From: an uncultured Phycisphaerae bacterium
Lineage (GTDB): Bacteria > Planctomycetota > Phycisphaerae > Sedimentisphaerales > Anaerohalosphaeraceae
Reading direction: 5' to 3'
DNA length: 64,000 nt
Assembly (NCBI GenBank): GCA_937949545.1
Contig: CALEDR010000006.1
Location: 60,708 to 124,707, forward strand
This document shows, piece after piece, positions 25,846 to 35,617 of this stretch. Below the pieces are notes generated by a model. That model had not been told where the DNA came from and searched no databases. It saw only the letters and a list, made by a program, of their open reading frames with translations. Positions within the stretch are counted from its first letter, which is position 1; each line of letters begins with the position of its first letter. The position numbers and the translations under genes were made by a program.

Positions 25846-28350
25846 TTATCCGTTGAAGTCTTTGAAGTCTTCCTCGAGGGGGATGACGGATTTGGGTTCG
25901 GGCTTGGCGGCGGCCGGCGCAGCCTTGGCTTTCGGCGTGGACTTGGCTTTCGCCGCGGCCTTGGCTTGGCCCTTTCCTTCGGCGATGTGATGGAAGGTCT
26001 GGTCCGTTAAGGACAGCCGAGCGGTCTTTCGGGAAGCCGGTGCGGCCGAAGGGGAGACGGAAACGGTTTGGGGTTGTCCGCGGCTTCCGTCCACGAGGGC
26101 GACCAGCTGCTGAACGACGGAGTGCATCTGCTGGGCCTGAGCGGACAATTCCTCGGCGGCGCTGGCAGATTCTTCCGCGGCGGCGGCGTTCTGCTGGGTG
26201 ACCTTGTCCATCTGGGAGACGGCGGTATTGATCTGCTCGATGCCCTGGGCCTGTTCGGTGCTGGCGGCGGCGATTTCGGCGACCAGGTCGGTGGTTTTTC
26301 CGACGTGGGCGACGATTTCCTCGAGTTTTTTGCTGACTTCGGAGGAGATTTCGACGCCGTTTTTGGCGTTTTTGACGGACCCTTCGATGAGGGAGGCGGT
26401 GTTTTTGGCGGCCTCGGCGGAACGCATGGCGAGGTTTCGGACCTCTTCGGCGACGACGGCGAATCCCTTGCCGGCCTCCCCGGCGCGGGCGGCCTCGACG
26501 GCGGCGTTGAGGGCCAGGAGGTTGGTTTGGAAGGCGATTTCGTCGATGACCTTGATGATTTTGGAGGTTTCATCGGCGCTTTTTTGGATGTCGGCGATGG
26601 CCTGGCTCATTCGCTTCATGGATTGGGCGCCTTCATAGGCGGCGGACTTGGTCTGGGCGGCCAGGGTATTGGCCTGCTGGGCGTTGTCGGCGTTTTGTTT
26701 GGTCATGGAGGACATTTCCTCCAGGGAGGAGGAGGTTTCCTGGAGGCCGGCGGCCTGTTCGGTGGCGCCTTCGGCGAGGGACTGGGAGGCGGAGGAGACT
26801 TGGCCGGAGGCACTGGAAACCTGCTCGGCGCCGTGGGTCAGGTCGGCAATGATCCGATGAATCGGCTTGGTGATCGCCCGCGTTACCAGAAGGCCGATGA
26901 TAACAGCCAAGACTACACAGACCAGTGCCGTACTGAGGAACAGGGCCTTCATGAAAGCCGCTTGAGACTGGGCACTTTGAACCTGCGATGCGGCATTTTC
27001 CTTTGTTTTCTCGAGCAGATCTTTGAGTTGATTGATGCATTCTCTCTGCAGGTTGGTTACTGGTCCGAGGGTCTGCTCGAGCGCCTGTGCATACACTTGG
27101 CGGCTTTTGTTGGTTAGGGCCAGCATTCCGTCAAAGTATTTGAAGACCTCGTGCATGGCGGGAACCATCTGGCTCTGAAAGAGTTCTTTGGCTTCTGAAG
27201 TCTGATTTTGCTGAGCCAGTTTTTTGATGTCGGCGACAGACTTGTGAAACTGCTGATGATAGGTGCGGCAGTCTTGGATGATTTGCTTAAGTTCAGCGCT
27301 GTTGGTTTGATATGTGGAAAAAAACCTGCCGGCATTGCAGGTTGTGTGGTCTTCGCCGCCCTCAAAGGAAGCGTTGGAATCCTCCAGCAGGGTTCGGATT
27401 TTGTTGACGACGATGTAATGGTCTTTGACGAATTGTTCAATTCGCCGGGTCATATCCACCGGGTCAGCGATTCCCAACTGGTCGGCCTGGCGAGAGAGGT
27501 CGACAACTTTTTCTATTTCCTTCTGCCAGGCGTCCCAATTTCTGAGAAACTGATTCCAGGCGGCCTTTTCTTCGGCGTCCGTAGGGATAGCTTCATAATC
27601 AGCAAAGGCCTGTTTACAATTCTCGATGGCTGTGTTGTAGTTGTTGTACTGCCGCTGGCGAAGTTCATCGGATATTCCTGGGATGGCGAGGGTTCGCAGG
27701 GTTCCGCGGATGTTTTCGGCCAGATAAACAATGTTTTCCAGGCTCACCACCACCGGCATGGCTTCCGCTCCGATGTGTTTGATGACTCTGCTGTTTTGAT
27801 ACGTGCTGTAAAATCCGATCAGACCGAGCAGGAGCGTAATCGAGGCAACCAGCAGAAACGACAGAATTAATTTTGTGGACAATTTCATTTTCTGAAACAT
27901 ATGCGGCTCTCCTTCCTGTTTGAATTCTGATTCCGAGAAGTGAAGATGAGATTGTCTCCCCGTCCAACACTGTCCGTACTGTTTGTCTTCTTTTTGGATA
28001 TGGTTAACCAGCCAATCTTTGAGGAAGTTGGCCAGATTGAGAGGGTTTACAGGACGGCCTGCCTGAAAATCTTCGAAAAGTTTTTGCACATGGGCCACGA
28101 GCCGCTGATGCTTGGTTTGGTGGGCGGCCAGGGCTGGATAGCTCATTTCCTGCATCAGGGCTTCTTCCTGAGAGAAATGCACATCGACGTAGGAAACCAG
28201 TTCTCGAAGCGTCTGGGTGATGACATCTTGGCTGCGTCCGAGCTGAAGCGCATCATAAAATTGATTGACCAAATCGAAAAGACGCTGGTGCTGTCGATCC
28301 ATGTCCGGATGGCCGACGGAAAACGATTTGTCCCATTTGAATAAGGGCAT
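25846..28350 (-). CDS. Chemoreceptor with N-terminal hemerythrin domain
   Basis: An 834-residue methyl-accepting protein. Residues 1-130 are a bacteriohemerythrin domain with all seven di-iron ligands in place: His21, His58, Glu62, His77, His81, His117 and Asp122. A short linker leads to TM1 (about 155-178), an extracytoplasmic helical domain, TM2 (about 470-492), HAMP, and the signalling hairpin with [20 protein letters not shown]. Hemerythrin domains bind O2, so it may sense oxygen. ATG 28350 has GAGGAAAG upstream. A second ATG at 27900, exactly before TM1, has its own strong AGGAAGGAGAG site, so a receptor without hemerythrin (about 684 residues) may also be made. The signalling half is nearly identical to that of the next receptor. 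Confidence 0.88.
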   Translation of the reverse strand: MPLFKWDKSFSVGHPDMDRQHQRLFDLVNQFYDALQLGRSQDVITQTLRELVSYVDVHFSQEEALMQEMSYPALAAHQTKHQRLVAHVQKLFEDFQAGRPVNPLNLANFLKDWLVNHIQKEDKQYGQCWTGRQSHLHFSESEFKQEGEPHMFQKMKLSTKLILSFLLVASITLLLGLIGFYSTYQNSRVIKHIGAEAMPVVVSLENIVYLAENIRGTLRTLAIPGISDELRQRQYNNYNTAIENCKQAFADYEAIPTDAEEKAAWNQFLRNWDAWQKEIEKVVDLSRQADQLGIADPVDMTRRIEQFVKDHYIVVNKIRTLLEDSNASFEGGEDHTTCNAGRFFSTYQTNSAELKQIIQDCRTYHQQFHKSVADIKKLAQQNQTSEAKELFQSQMVPAMHEVFKYFDGMLALTNKSRQVYAQALEQTLGPVTNLQRECINQLKDLLEKTKENAASQVQSAQSQAAFMKALFLSTALVCVVLAVIIGLLVTRAITKPIHRIIADLTHGAEQVSSASGQVSSASQSLAEGATEQAAGLQETSSSLEEMSSMTKQNADNAQQANTLAAQTKSAAYEGAQSMKRMSQAIADIQKSADETSKIIKVIDEIAFQTNLLALNAAVEAARAGEAGKGFAVVAEEVRNLAMRSAEAAKNTASLIEGSVKNAKNGVEISSEVSKKLEEIVAHVGKTTDLVAEIAAASTEQAQGIEQINTAVSQMDKVTQQNAAAAEESASAAEELSAQAQQMHSVVQQLVALVDGSRGQPQTVSVSPSAAPASRKTARLSLTDQTFHHIAEGKGQAKAAAKAKSTPKAKAAPAAAKPEPKSVIPLEEDFKDFNG

Positions 28351-28842
28351 AGCTTTCCTCACGGTAAAAGAAATGTTCCTGTTCGATGGCAGCAATGAGA
28401 TTTTTTCGTTTGCGGGGAACCCAACTTCGATGGGGTGAAAACCGGATAGGTAGATCCAAGGGTTTTTTGAATATTGCAAAAGGCAAGAGCGGATTGTTTT
28501 TTTACGGCGGCGAATGCCAAGGCAAGCTTGGCTTCTCTTTTTTTCCTTTTTCCTTCTGTGATTGGATCGGTTATTTCAGGCATTCTGCGAGCCCTTGATT
28601 TTAAGATTCTTTTAACAGCCTCGCCTGAAACTCAGGTTTTCTATCGGAAAACGAGGTCTTTGGATTTAAGGGAAACACAGAAAGAAAAAGGCGGGGAAAA
28701 TGGGCCTATAAAAGCAGTTCATTTGGGGAAAGGGGGGTTGTTGTATGCGGGCTGAAGGATGAAATATAGAAAATCATGAATTTTTTAGGATACGGTTCCG
28801 ATAACCTAAAATTGTGCGGTTTTCGGCGGTCTTGTTGACAAA
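28351..28842. other. Gene-free stretch upstream of the hemerythrin chemoreceptor
   Basis: About 490 bases between the two chemoreceptor genes. It holds the upstream region of the hemerythrin-receptor gene. I see no supported gene, tRNA or clear promoter match; the open frames here lack ribosome sites. The downstream end adjoins the terminator of the second receptor. Confidence 0.4.
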
Positions 28843-28882
28843 CAACCCGGCAGGTCGGAGGATTTTCCGGCCCGCCGGGCTG
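28843..28882 (-). terminator. Probable terminator of the second chemoreceptor
   Basis: Inverted repeat CAACCCGGCAGGTCGG / CCGGCCCGCCGGGCTG, 30 bases after the receptor stop on the minus strand. The T tract after it is short (GTTGTTTGT), so termination may be partial. Confidence 0.5.
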
Positions 28883-28911
28883 CTGTTGAGAGAGTATGCT
28901 GAATGGTTGGG

Positions 28912-30891
28912 TTATCCGTTGAAGTCTTTGAAGTCTTCTTCGAGGGGGATGACTTGGCTGGGTTCGGGCTTGGAAGCAGCCGAAGCGGCCTTGGCTTTCG
29001 CCGCGGCCTTGGCTTGGCCCTTTCCCTCGGCGATCTGATGGAGGATATGGTCACTGCGTTGGAAAGAAGGGATGCTGCCGACATTCAAACTGCCTGAGAC
29101 AGAAGCAGAGAGTCTTCCGCCGACCATGTTGACTAAGTCTTGAACAATGCTGTACATCTGCTGGGCCTGAGCGGACAATTCTTCGGCGGCGCTGGCAGAT
29201 TCTTCGGCGGCGGCGGCGTTCTGCTGGGTGACCTTGTCCATCTGAGAGACGGCCGTATTAATCTGCTCGATGCCCTGGGCCTGTTCGGTGCTGGCGGCGG
29301 CGATTTCAGCGACCAGGTCGGTGGTTTTGCCGACGTGGGCGACGATTTCCTCGAGTTTTTTGCTGACTTCGGAGGAGATTTCGACGCCGTTTTTGGCGTT
29401 TTTGACGGACCCTTCGATGAGGGAGGCGGTGTTTTTGGCGGCCTCGGCGGAACGCATGGCCAGGTTTCGGACCTCTTCGGCGACGACGGCGAACCCCTTG
29501 CCGGCCTCACCGGCGCGGGCGGCCTCGACGGCGGCATTGAGGGCCAGGAGGTTGGTTTGGAAGGCGATTTCGTCGATGACCTTGATGATTTTGGAGGTTT
29601 CATCGGCGCTTTTTTGGATGTCGTTGATAGCCAGGGTCATCCGTTTCATGGCCTCGGCGCCTTCGTGGGCGGCGGATTTGGCCTGAGCGGCTAAGGTGTT
29701 GGCCTGCTGGGCGTTGTCGGCGTTCTGCTTGGTCATGGAGGACATTTCTTCCAGGGAGGAGGAGGTTTCCTGGAGTCCGGCGGCCTGTTCGGTGGCGCCT
29801 TCGGCGAGGGACTGGGAGGCGGAGGAGACCTGCCCGGAGGCACTGGAAACCTGTTCAGCGCCGTTGGTCAGGTCGGCAATGATCTGATGAATCGGCTTGG
29901 TGATGCTTCGGGTGATGACATAAGCCAGCATAATGCCAATGAGGATGCTGCCGACAGAGGCAAGCAGAAGCGTCAGATTGACCAGCTTTGCTGTGGATTT
30001 GAGGGCATTCTGCATACGCCCGTCCAGCTCGCCCATCATCTGAACGATACTGCCGGCGGCGGCGACCATTTGCGAATAGACCTTATGCTGTTCCTGAAGA
30101 CTTTGGTAGTATTGGTCGCCGGCACGTGCATATTGGCTGACGGCCTCGTTCATTTTGGGGGCATAGCCCTGCAGTTTGGGCTCGGAGGCGGTTTTTTGGG
30201 TCCATTCGGCTAATCCTTCCTGCAGGGTTTGCAATTGTTTTTGGAACGCCTCCCATTCCTTGTCGGTTTCGTTGGCTATCAGATAGACGCCGCTGACCCG
30301 CAGAAGCAGAAAATTCTGAATGATTTTTTCATTGAGCAGTTGATCAAACTCGGCCCAATAAGCCGCTTGCTGGGCGTTGTTTTCTTGAATGGTTTTTTGG
30401 AGTTCGGGGTCAATGACTTTTTTCATGGCCTCGTTGAGGTTGGCGCTAATCTCTGCGCCCGTGGTTCGCCAAATCCCGACGGCCTGATCTTTCTTCTTCT
30501 GGGCGGCGACGCCTTGTTCAAACAAAGACCGGTACTCGCCGCTGGTTGTGAGCATTTGGGAAACGATTTGCTGGTCCTGTTGTGTCAGATGGGGATTTTC
30601 TGATAATCCCTTTAATTCGGTGACCAGTTTTTCATACGATTCTATCCATTTTTCGGCGGCGTTTTTATTGTCTGTCCCGAGGGCGGCGAATTTGTGAATC
30701 ATAAAATCTCGGCGCAGCGTGGCACATTGGTTCAAGTGTCCGACGGCCTGTTGTCCGTCCAGCGTTAGGTCGGAGAGGGCCTTGACTTTGGCCATTCCCC
30801 GCCAGCTGATCAGTCCCAGCAGGGCGGTAATCACGACCAGACATCCAAATCCTAAAAAGAGTTTCGAAGCCAGTTTCATGTTCTTAACCAT
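28912..30891 (-). CDS. Methyl-accepting chemotaxis protein
   Basis: A 659-residue transmembrane chemoreceptor: TM1 near residues 6-28 ([20 protein letters not shown]), a helical four-helix-bundle-like sensor (about 30-300), TM2 near 308-330, HAMP, then the cytoplasmic signalling domain with [20 protein letters not shown] and [20 protein letters not shown]. The ATG at 30891 follows AGGAG; the longer frame starting with TTG is unlikely. From HAMP to the C-terminus (EEDFKDFNG) it is almost the same as the neighbouring hemerythrin receptor, while the sensor halves differ. No cheA, cheY or intact cheW is in the window, so the receptor must work with distant chemotaxis genes. Confidence 0.92.
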   Translation of the reverse strand: MVKNMKLASKLFLGFGCLVVITALLGLISWRGMAKVKALSDLTLDGQQAVGHLNQCATLRRDFMIHKFAALGTDNKNAAEKWIESYEKLVTELKGLSENPHLTQQDQQIVSQMLTTSGEYRSLFEQGVAAQKKKDQAVGIWRTTGAEISANLNEAMKKVIDPELQKTIQENNAQQAAYWAEFDQLLNEKIIQNFLLLRVSGVYLIANETDKEWEAFQKQLQTLQEGLAEWTQKTASEPKLQGYAPKMNEAVSQYARAGDQYYQSLQEQHKVYSQMVAAAGSIVQMMGELDGRMQNALKSTAKLVNLTLLLASVGSILIGIMLAYVITRSITKPIHQIIADLTNGAEQVSSASGQVSSASQSLAEGATEQAAGLQETSSSLEEMSSMTKQNADNAQQANTLAAQAKSAAHEGAEAMKRMTLAINDIQKSADETSKIIKVIDEIAFQTNLLALNAAVEAARAGEAGKGFAVVAEEVRNLAMRSAEAAKNTASLIEGSVKNAKNGVEISSEVSKKLEEIVAHVGKTTDLVAEIAAASTEQAQGIEQINTAVSQMDKVTQQNAAAAEESASAAEELSAQAQQMYSIVQDLVNMVGGRLSASVSGSLNVGSIPSFQRSDHILHQIAEGKGQAKAAAKAKAASAASKPEPSQVIPLEEDFKDFNG

Positions 30892-30918
30892 TCGCAGACT
30901 CCTGATCAAAAAGGACCT

Positions 30919-31128
30919 TTATCGATTCCTCAGCACGCTGCTGAACGACAGAATCCATTTCAACCAGCCGTTTGGCTGGATTGCTGATTTTGGCAGGGAC
31001 GGAATGAGTACATACCCGACCATCTCTCGGAAGTTCAGGATCTCGGCACCGGATCTCCTATTCCCAACGGCAAATGTCAGAAATTTGTCGCCGCAGGAAA
31101 GTATTTTGAGTGCCTGCTTTTCAGAAAC
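30919..31128 (-). pseudogene. Remnant of a CheW chemotaxis adaptor gene
   Basis: Immediately upstream of the second chemoreceptor a minus-strand frame encodes SEKQALKILSCGDKFLTFAV, then EILNFREMVGYVLIPSLP. This aligns with the first half of CheW (pattern …xFLTFxLG…xxIxxVREIxGYxxIxxxP). After about 55 residues the similarity breaks off at PNG and the frame ends at 30919, so the second half of the SH3-like fold is missing. No ribosome site or clear start is visible. I interpret it as a decayed cheW that once preceded the receptor. Loss by truncation or insertion is equally possible. Confidence 0.55.
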
Positions 31129-31129
31129 A

Positions 31130-31469
31130 GTTGTTGTGGTCAGTGCCGCCACTTCGATTTTCTCTATCAGTATTTTTCTGAATTTTAAATCAGTAGAAGT
31201 TCGGATAGGGGTATCGGATATGTCTTTGTGAGGGTTCAGTGAAAAATTCACAAAAATAAAATTGTGTTTTTGTCGGGAACAACCCAAATTTGCAACGTGG
31301 GAGGATGTTTTTTCTATAAATATCTTTTTGAAATAAATCATTTCTTTTTCCGGACTTAGTCGGAGTTTAGCCGGTCGTCGGGGGTCCTTTTTTCATCTGA
31401 TTTGTGCAACATTGCGTCAAAGGGTAGAGAGGCAAAAAACGGTGATGGATGAAGAAATGGAGACAACCG
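31130..31469. other. AT-rich gap before the portal gene
   Basis: About 340 bases of A/T-rich DNA between the cheW remnant and the phage-type portal gene. I see no gene with a ribosome site and no clear consensus promoter. The likely promoter of the head-gene group must lie here or just upstream. Confidence 0.35.
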
Positions 31470-33023
31470 ATGGCATTTAACTTGAAGATTTTTGAAGATT
31501 CCACTCTGAAGGAATCGTTTGTTCAGTGGCTTATTCAGTCCCATTGGCCGATTTGGTTTTCCCGATTTCACCGTCTTTGGGAGTATTATCAGAACCGCTT
31601 GATTGGTCCGGTTTCCTTTGAGGACCCGGATGGGCGTTGTGCCGAATCTGCCCGTCCGTATCTTCAGGCGCAGGAGATGGGCCTGCCTCCGCGGATTACC
31701 GGACGTTTGTATGATTCACCGGACGGAATCGAGGCCGGCAGGGCGGTTCGCGACATCCGCCGTAAGGAAGTCGTGACCGAAAATGACATCGCCTGGCGCA
31801 TCAGCGCGATGGTTGATTTTCTCTTTGGTAAACGCGTTTCATTCGTCAGCAGGGCCTCCGAGCCGTCTCGACGCAGAGACATTCAGACCCTTCTCGATGC
31901 TGTGTTCGAGGCCAACGGAGGCCCTGCATTCTTCCAGGACCTGGCGGTTCTCGGGGCGGTGTATGGTTTTGCTGACTGCATCGTTCGTCCCAGCGCTCGG
32001 CTGAACGCACTCCTTCAGGCCGCATCCCCCGGCCGATCCGTTCAGAGTTCTGATGCTTTCCTGTCCCTTCCCGGCATCCACCCCTTCGCTTCCGAGATTG
32101 CTTTGGACCTGGTCGAGGCCCCCCGAGCCCTGCCGGTCCTGGAAGAAGACGACTGCCGAACCATCCGCTATTACATTCAGCATTTTCTTCAGGAGCGGAA
32201 CGAACCGGAGCAGCCGCCGGTCCTTCTGGAACGATTCTTTCGAAAACGTTCTGTCCCAGCCGGCCGCCGCAAAACCGCTGTCACGGAAATCATCGGCCCC
32301 CATTCGTTCCAGCGCTACGAAGATTTTCAGTGCGTTGCCGAAGGCCCCAATCCGCTCGGCTATATCCCCGTGGTGCACATTCAGAATCTTTCGCAGCCGT
32401 TTGCGTACGAGGGCATCAGCGATGTTGAGCAGCTGATCGGTCTGCAGGATGAACTGAATACGCGCCTGTCGGATCGAGCCAATCGGCTTACGATGCAGGC
32501 CTTTCGGATGTATCTGGCCAAGGGCATCGAGGGGGTCGGTGAAAAGCCCGTCTCGCCCGGCCGAATGTGGTGTACGGATAACGAGAACGCCTCCATTCAG
32601 GAATTCGGCGGGGATGACAATTGCCCCAGCGAAAACCTGCACATCCTCGACATCCGCGATGCGATGGACAAAATCAGCGGCGTAACCCCTGTTGTGGCCG
32701 GCGTGCTCAAAAACAAAATCGGCCATCTGACCTCCGGTGTGGCTCTGAAGATGACCTTTATGGGAATGCTCACCCGCAACAGCCGCAAGCAGTACACCTA
32801 TGGGCGAGGTCTGCGGCAGATAGCCGAAATGATTCTGGACATCTTTGACCGAAGCGGTTTGTTTCGGACGACGCCCGAGGAGCGGCAGCTGGACGTGCGG
32901 TTTCCCAATCCGCTGCCGGAAGAGCCCGCCGAACAGCTCAAAACAGCCCAGCTCAAAAAAGACCTCGGCGTTCCGGCGAAAGAGATCCTCCGGGAACTTG
33001 GGTATGAGCCGGCGGCTGAATGA
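31470..33023 (+). CDS. Phage-type portal protein
   Basis: A 517-residue protein with the architecture of SPP1 gp6-like portals. The N-terminal half has a short basic segment (FWSRFH-like, IWFSRFHRLWEYYQNRL) and conserved KEVVTENDIAWRISAMVDFL. The stem and clip region contain NPLGYIPVVHIQNLSQPFAY followed by EGISDVEQLIGLQDELNTRL, the most typical portal signature. A C-terminal LTSGVALKMTFMGMLTRN helix region follows. The ring-shaped portal is the DNA entry channel of a capsid and docks the terminase. The ATG at 31470 has GGAG seven bases upstream. It is followed by scaffold-like and capsid genes, the canonical order, but its terminase lies 11 kb upstream. Confidence 0.82.
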   Translation: MAFNLKIFEDSTLKESFVQWLIQSHWPIWFSRFHRLWEYYQNRLIGPVSFEDPDGRCAESARPYLQAQEMGLPPRITGRLYDSPDGIEAGRAVRDIRRKEVVTENDIAWRISAMVDFLFGKRVSFVSRASEPSRRRDIQTLLDAVFEANGGPAFFQDLAVLGAVYGFADCIVRPSARLNALLQAASPGRSVQSSDAFLSLPGIHPFASEIALDLVEAPRALPVLEEDDCRTIRYYIQHFLQERNEPEQPPVLLERFFRKRSVPAGRRKTAVTEIIGPHSFQRYEDFQCVAEGPNPLGYIPVVHIQNLSQPFAYEGISDVEQLIGLQDELNTRLSDRANRLTMQAFRMYLAKGIEGVGEKPVSPGRMWCTDNENASIQEFGGDDNCPSENLHILDIRDAMDKISGVTPVVAGVLKNKIGHLTSGVALKMTFMGMLTRNSRKQYTYGRGLRQIAEMILDIFDRSGLFRTTPEERQLDVRFPNPLPEEPAEQLKTAQLKKDLGVPAKEILRELGYEPAAE

Positions 33024-33071
33024 CCCCCGGCGGAGAAAACAAAGAAATCTTTATCGGAAAGGAGCGATGGC

Positions 33072-33569
33072 ATGACCCACCCAAATGACAAATCCCAACA
33101 GGAGCTGGAAACTTCTTGCGGTGCAGAAGCAATTCCAGAGGCGGTTCTGATTCGTCGGCAGGCTCAGGCCGCCGAAAAGGAACTGGCCGCCTTGAAAGCC
33201 GAGCGGGATCGGCTGCACGCAGAGAACCAAACGCTTCGTGAAAATCTTCAGCGGATTCAGATGGACCAGCAGATTCGTCAAGCCGTTCAATCTGCCGGTG
33301 CCATCGACAGCGACACGGTTTGTCTGCTGATTCGTCAGCAGATGGAACAGACCGGAACCACGGATGTTCCGATGTTGCTGGAGCGGCTTGGCAGGGAAAA
33401 GAGCTGGCTGTTTGTTCGGGACAGGACGGCGCGGACGTCCCGCACGGCCGGTCAGCGTGTTCTGCCTGACCGCACAGCGGCTCTTCAGCAGGCCGCCGCA
33501 AAGGCCGAGCGCTCCGGACGGCTCAACGATGTGCAGGAGTATCTGCGCATCCGGAGACAATTCACCTAA
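33072..33569 (+). CDS. Probable capsid scaffolding-like protein
   Basis: A 165-residue charged protein with a strong coiled coil at about residues 30-70 (AAEKELAALKAERDRLHAEN) and a helical, basic C-terminus (LQQAAAKAERSGRLNDVQEY). It lies between portal and major capsid, the usual place of a scaffolding protein, and its size, Gln/Glu/Arg content and helix content fit. No sequence motif proves the assignment. GAAAGGAG precedes the ATG. It is 48 bases after the portal stop. Confidence 0.55.
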   Translation: MTHPNDKSQQELETSCGAEAIPEAVLIRRQAQAAEKELAALKAERDRLHAENQTLRENLQRIQMDQQIRQAVQSAGAIDSDTVCLLIRQQMEQTGTTDVPMLLERLGREKSWLFVRDRTARTSRTAGQRVLPDRTAALQQAAAKAERSGRLNDVQEYLRIRRQFT

Positions 33570-33662
33570 GAGGCTGATCAGCCGTATGTCTTCAAGAACC
33601 AATCATTTTGATTTCGGATTTCGTGTTTTGAAATTCGTTTTTTCAAGGAAAGGAGTTTGACA

Positions 33663-34817
33663 ATGGCATTTACCGGAAAAGCAACCTACAGCGCCGGCCC
33701 CGCTCTGCCCGAACTGGCGGAGGACGTATCGGATTTGGTCGGCATCATTTCTCCCTATGAAACACCGCTGCTGGACGCCTTCGGCGACCCGTCCCGCAGC
33801 GCCTCCAGCACGCGCCACGAGTGGCTTGAAGATGCGCTGCTGCCCAACAAGGATTTCATCAGTGATGCGACGCTGCTGGACCCGCTGAATGAAACGCAGT
33901 TTGATGTGAATGACGGCGGACGGTTTCGCACGGGCGATCAGATTCAGATTGAGGGCAAACAGGAACTGATGCTCGTCACGCAGGTGTCCGGCAATACACT
34001 CACCGTTATCCGGGGGTACGCCGGTACGCCGCGTTCGGCCCTCGTCAACGGGCAGACGGTGAACATCCTTGGCAATGCCGCCCTCGAAGGAGACGAGCGT
34101 CCTCAGGCCCGTTTTACCTGCCGGCAGCGGCAAAGCAACTGGACGCAGATTTTTACCCAGTCCGTCGAAGTCAGCGGCACGGACTTGGCGGCCAGTCCCA
34201 TCGGGCTAGCCGATGAGATGGATTATCAAAAGCAGATGCGGCTTCGTGAACTTCTGCGCGACCTCGAAAACACTGTTATCAACGGCGGTCAGCCCGTCTC
34301 GACGCCGCAGGGAAGCCAGACCGTCCGCCGAACCCTGCGCGGCATCATCCAGCACCTGCAGACCCACGTTTATTCCGTCGGCGCTCAGGACTTTCCGCAG
34401 GGCAATGACCTTGATGAACCGAAAATCAATTATGTTCTTCGCAAAATCTGGGAAAGCAGCTCCTCGACGGTCGATTTGATTGTCGTCAACGGTTTTCAGA
34501 AACGCCGAATCAACGGCTTTCTGACCGGGCTGCGTTCCTTCGGGCCGTCGGATACCGCCTACCGTGATCAGGTGAGTTTCTATGAGAGCGATTTCGGTCT
34601 GTGCCGAATTGTGACGACCCGATGGGTGCCGCAGGATGCCGTTGTGCTGCTGGATTCCAGCCGCGTCAGTGTTCTGCCCTTGGCGGGACGAAGCTTCCAT
34701 TACAAACCGCTGGCCAGCCGCGGCGATTATGAGTGCGGCCAGCTCATCGGCGAGTACACCCTCGAACTGAAGAATGAGGCCGCCCACGGTCTGATTCGCG
34801 GGCTGAGCTGTCAGTAA
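33663..34817 (+). CDS. SU10-type major capsid protein (DUF5309)
   Basis: A 384-residue protein with the recognisable N-terminal pattern of SU10/DUF5309 capsid proteins: LAEDVSDLVGIISPYETPLL followed by DAFGDPSRSAS and TRHEWLEDAL. Then come a small beta domain with GDQIQIEGKQELMLVTQVSG, the central FTQSVEVSGT…QKQMRLRELLRDLENTVING helix, and the C-terminal strands WVPQDAVVLLDSSRVSVLPL. The family has the HK97 fold. The ATG at 33663 is preceded by AAAGGAG. A strong hairpin terminator follows the stop. The coding region is intact, with no stops or frameshifts. The 87 bases before it include a copy of the TTTCGGATTTCG repeat. Confidence 0.85.
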   Translation: MAFTGKATYSAGPALPELAEDVSDLVGIISPYETPLLDAFGDPSRSASSTRHEWLEDALLPNKDFISDATLLDPLNETQFDVNDGGRFRTGDQIQIEGKQELMLVTQVSGNTLTVIRGYAGTPRSALVNGQTVNILGNAALEGDERPQARFTCRQRQSNWTQIFTQSVEVSGTDLAASPIGLADEMDYQKQMRLRELLRDLENTVINGGQPVSTPQGSQTVRRTLRGIIQHLQTHVYSVGAQDFPQGNDLDEPKINYVLRKIWESSSSTVDLIVVNGFQKRRINGFLTGLRSFGPSDTAYRDQVSFYESDFGLCRIVTTRWVPQDAVVLLDSSRVSVLPLAGRSFHYKPLASRGDYECGQLIGEYTLELKNEAAHGLIRGLSCQ

Positions 34818-34823
34818 ACATCG

Positions 34824-34886
34824 GGCGGGTTCTGCGGCAGGGCACCGCGAACGGCAGCAGGAGGTCCGCAGAATCCGCCTCTTTTT
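34824..34886 (+). terminator. Long hairpin terminator after the capsid gene
   Basis: GGCGGGTTCTGCGG (34824-34837) pairs with CCGCAGAATCCGCC (34866-34879), 14 bases with one G-T wobble, followed by TCTTTTT. It would reduce transcription into the downstream minor genes, giving capsid protein in excess. Confidence 0.7.
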
Positions 34887-34934
34887 CGAAATCCTAATTT
34901 CCAAATCCGAAAAGAAGAAAGATGGAGCGGTCTT

Positions 34935-35597
34935 ATGAAGATTGCCTTTTCCAATGATGCGGATTTGTTTTGCTATGAACCGATGATTTTTCAGGGCCCG
35001 CCGTTTGTCGGTCAGACGCTCGCCCGCGGCCAGAACGGACAGGTTTCCGGCACCGCTTTTCTGGCCGCCGGTGAAAATTTCCCCGCCAAACAGGTGCGGG
35101 CGGGGCATCTGATTTATCTGTCGGACGGCGTCGGCAATCTCGACGGGCTTTACGAAATCGTGCGAGTGGACGGCGCCTCGCAGCTGACCCTTTCCGTCTT
35201 TCGGGCCGATCCGGAAAGCGAGCCGATTCCCGCCGGGACCGGCACGTCGCTGTTTTACCGCATCGGGACCTTTGATGCCCAGGCCGCCGAAGCCGCCCGT
35301 CTGCTGCTGGAATCGCTTCAGATTTTTCCCGGCCAGCCGGATGCCGTCTTTCGTCTGGAAGATTTGCTCAGCACGGAACCCTTGCGGATTCTGTCCGTTC
35401 GAATGGTTTTGGCGATGGTCTTTGCCTCACTGGTGCAGAACAAAGAGACCGAGGCGCTCTATCGAAACAAACAGCAGTATTATGAGCAGACCGCCGAACT
35501 GATTCGCCGACGAATGCTCCTGCGGTTTCTTTCAGAAGACGGCACAATCGTCGAACAGCCGCTGACTCCGCTGTCGCCGAAACTGTCCCGAAAATAA
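34935..35597 (+). CDS. Uncharacterised protein of the head-gene group
   Basis: A 220-residue protein I do not recognise. The first 110 residues are beta-rich (VSGTAFLAAGENFPAKQVRA, GLYEIVRVDGASQLTLSVFR), suggesting a small barrel. The second half is helical (DAQAAEAARLLLESLQIFPG, EALYRNKQQYYEQTAELIRR). There is no signal peptide or membrane helix. The position directly after the capsid gene is where head-completion or adaptor proteins are usually encoded, which is the only hint of function. The ATG follows GATGGAGCGG at modest distance. The upstream 60 bases contain a copy of the AAATCCGAAA repeat. Confidence 0.6.
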   Translation: MKIAFSNDADLFCYEPMIFQGPPFVGQTLARGQNGQVSGTAFLAAGENFPAKQVRAGHLIYLSDGVGNLDGLYEIVRVDGASQLTLSVFRADPESEPIPAGTGTSLFYRIGTFDAQAAEAARLLLESLQIFPGQPDAVFRLEDLLSTEPLRILSVRMVLAMVFASLVQNKETEALYRNKQQYYEQTAELIRRRMLLRFLSEDGTIVEQPLTPLSPKLSRK

Positions 35598-35617
35598 ATG
35601 TCAAAAGGAATACACCG

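Noticed and set aside
26068..27117. A 349-codon plus-strand frame rich in Gly and Asp within the chemoreceptor gene
   Set aside because: It is the antisense of the conserved signalling domain; a matching shadow occurs in the second receptor, explained by the shared sequence.
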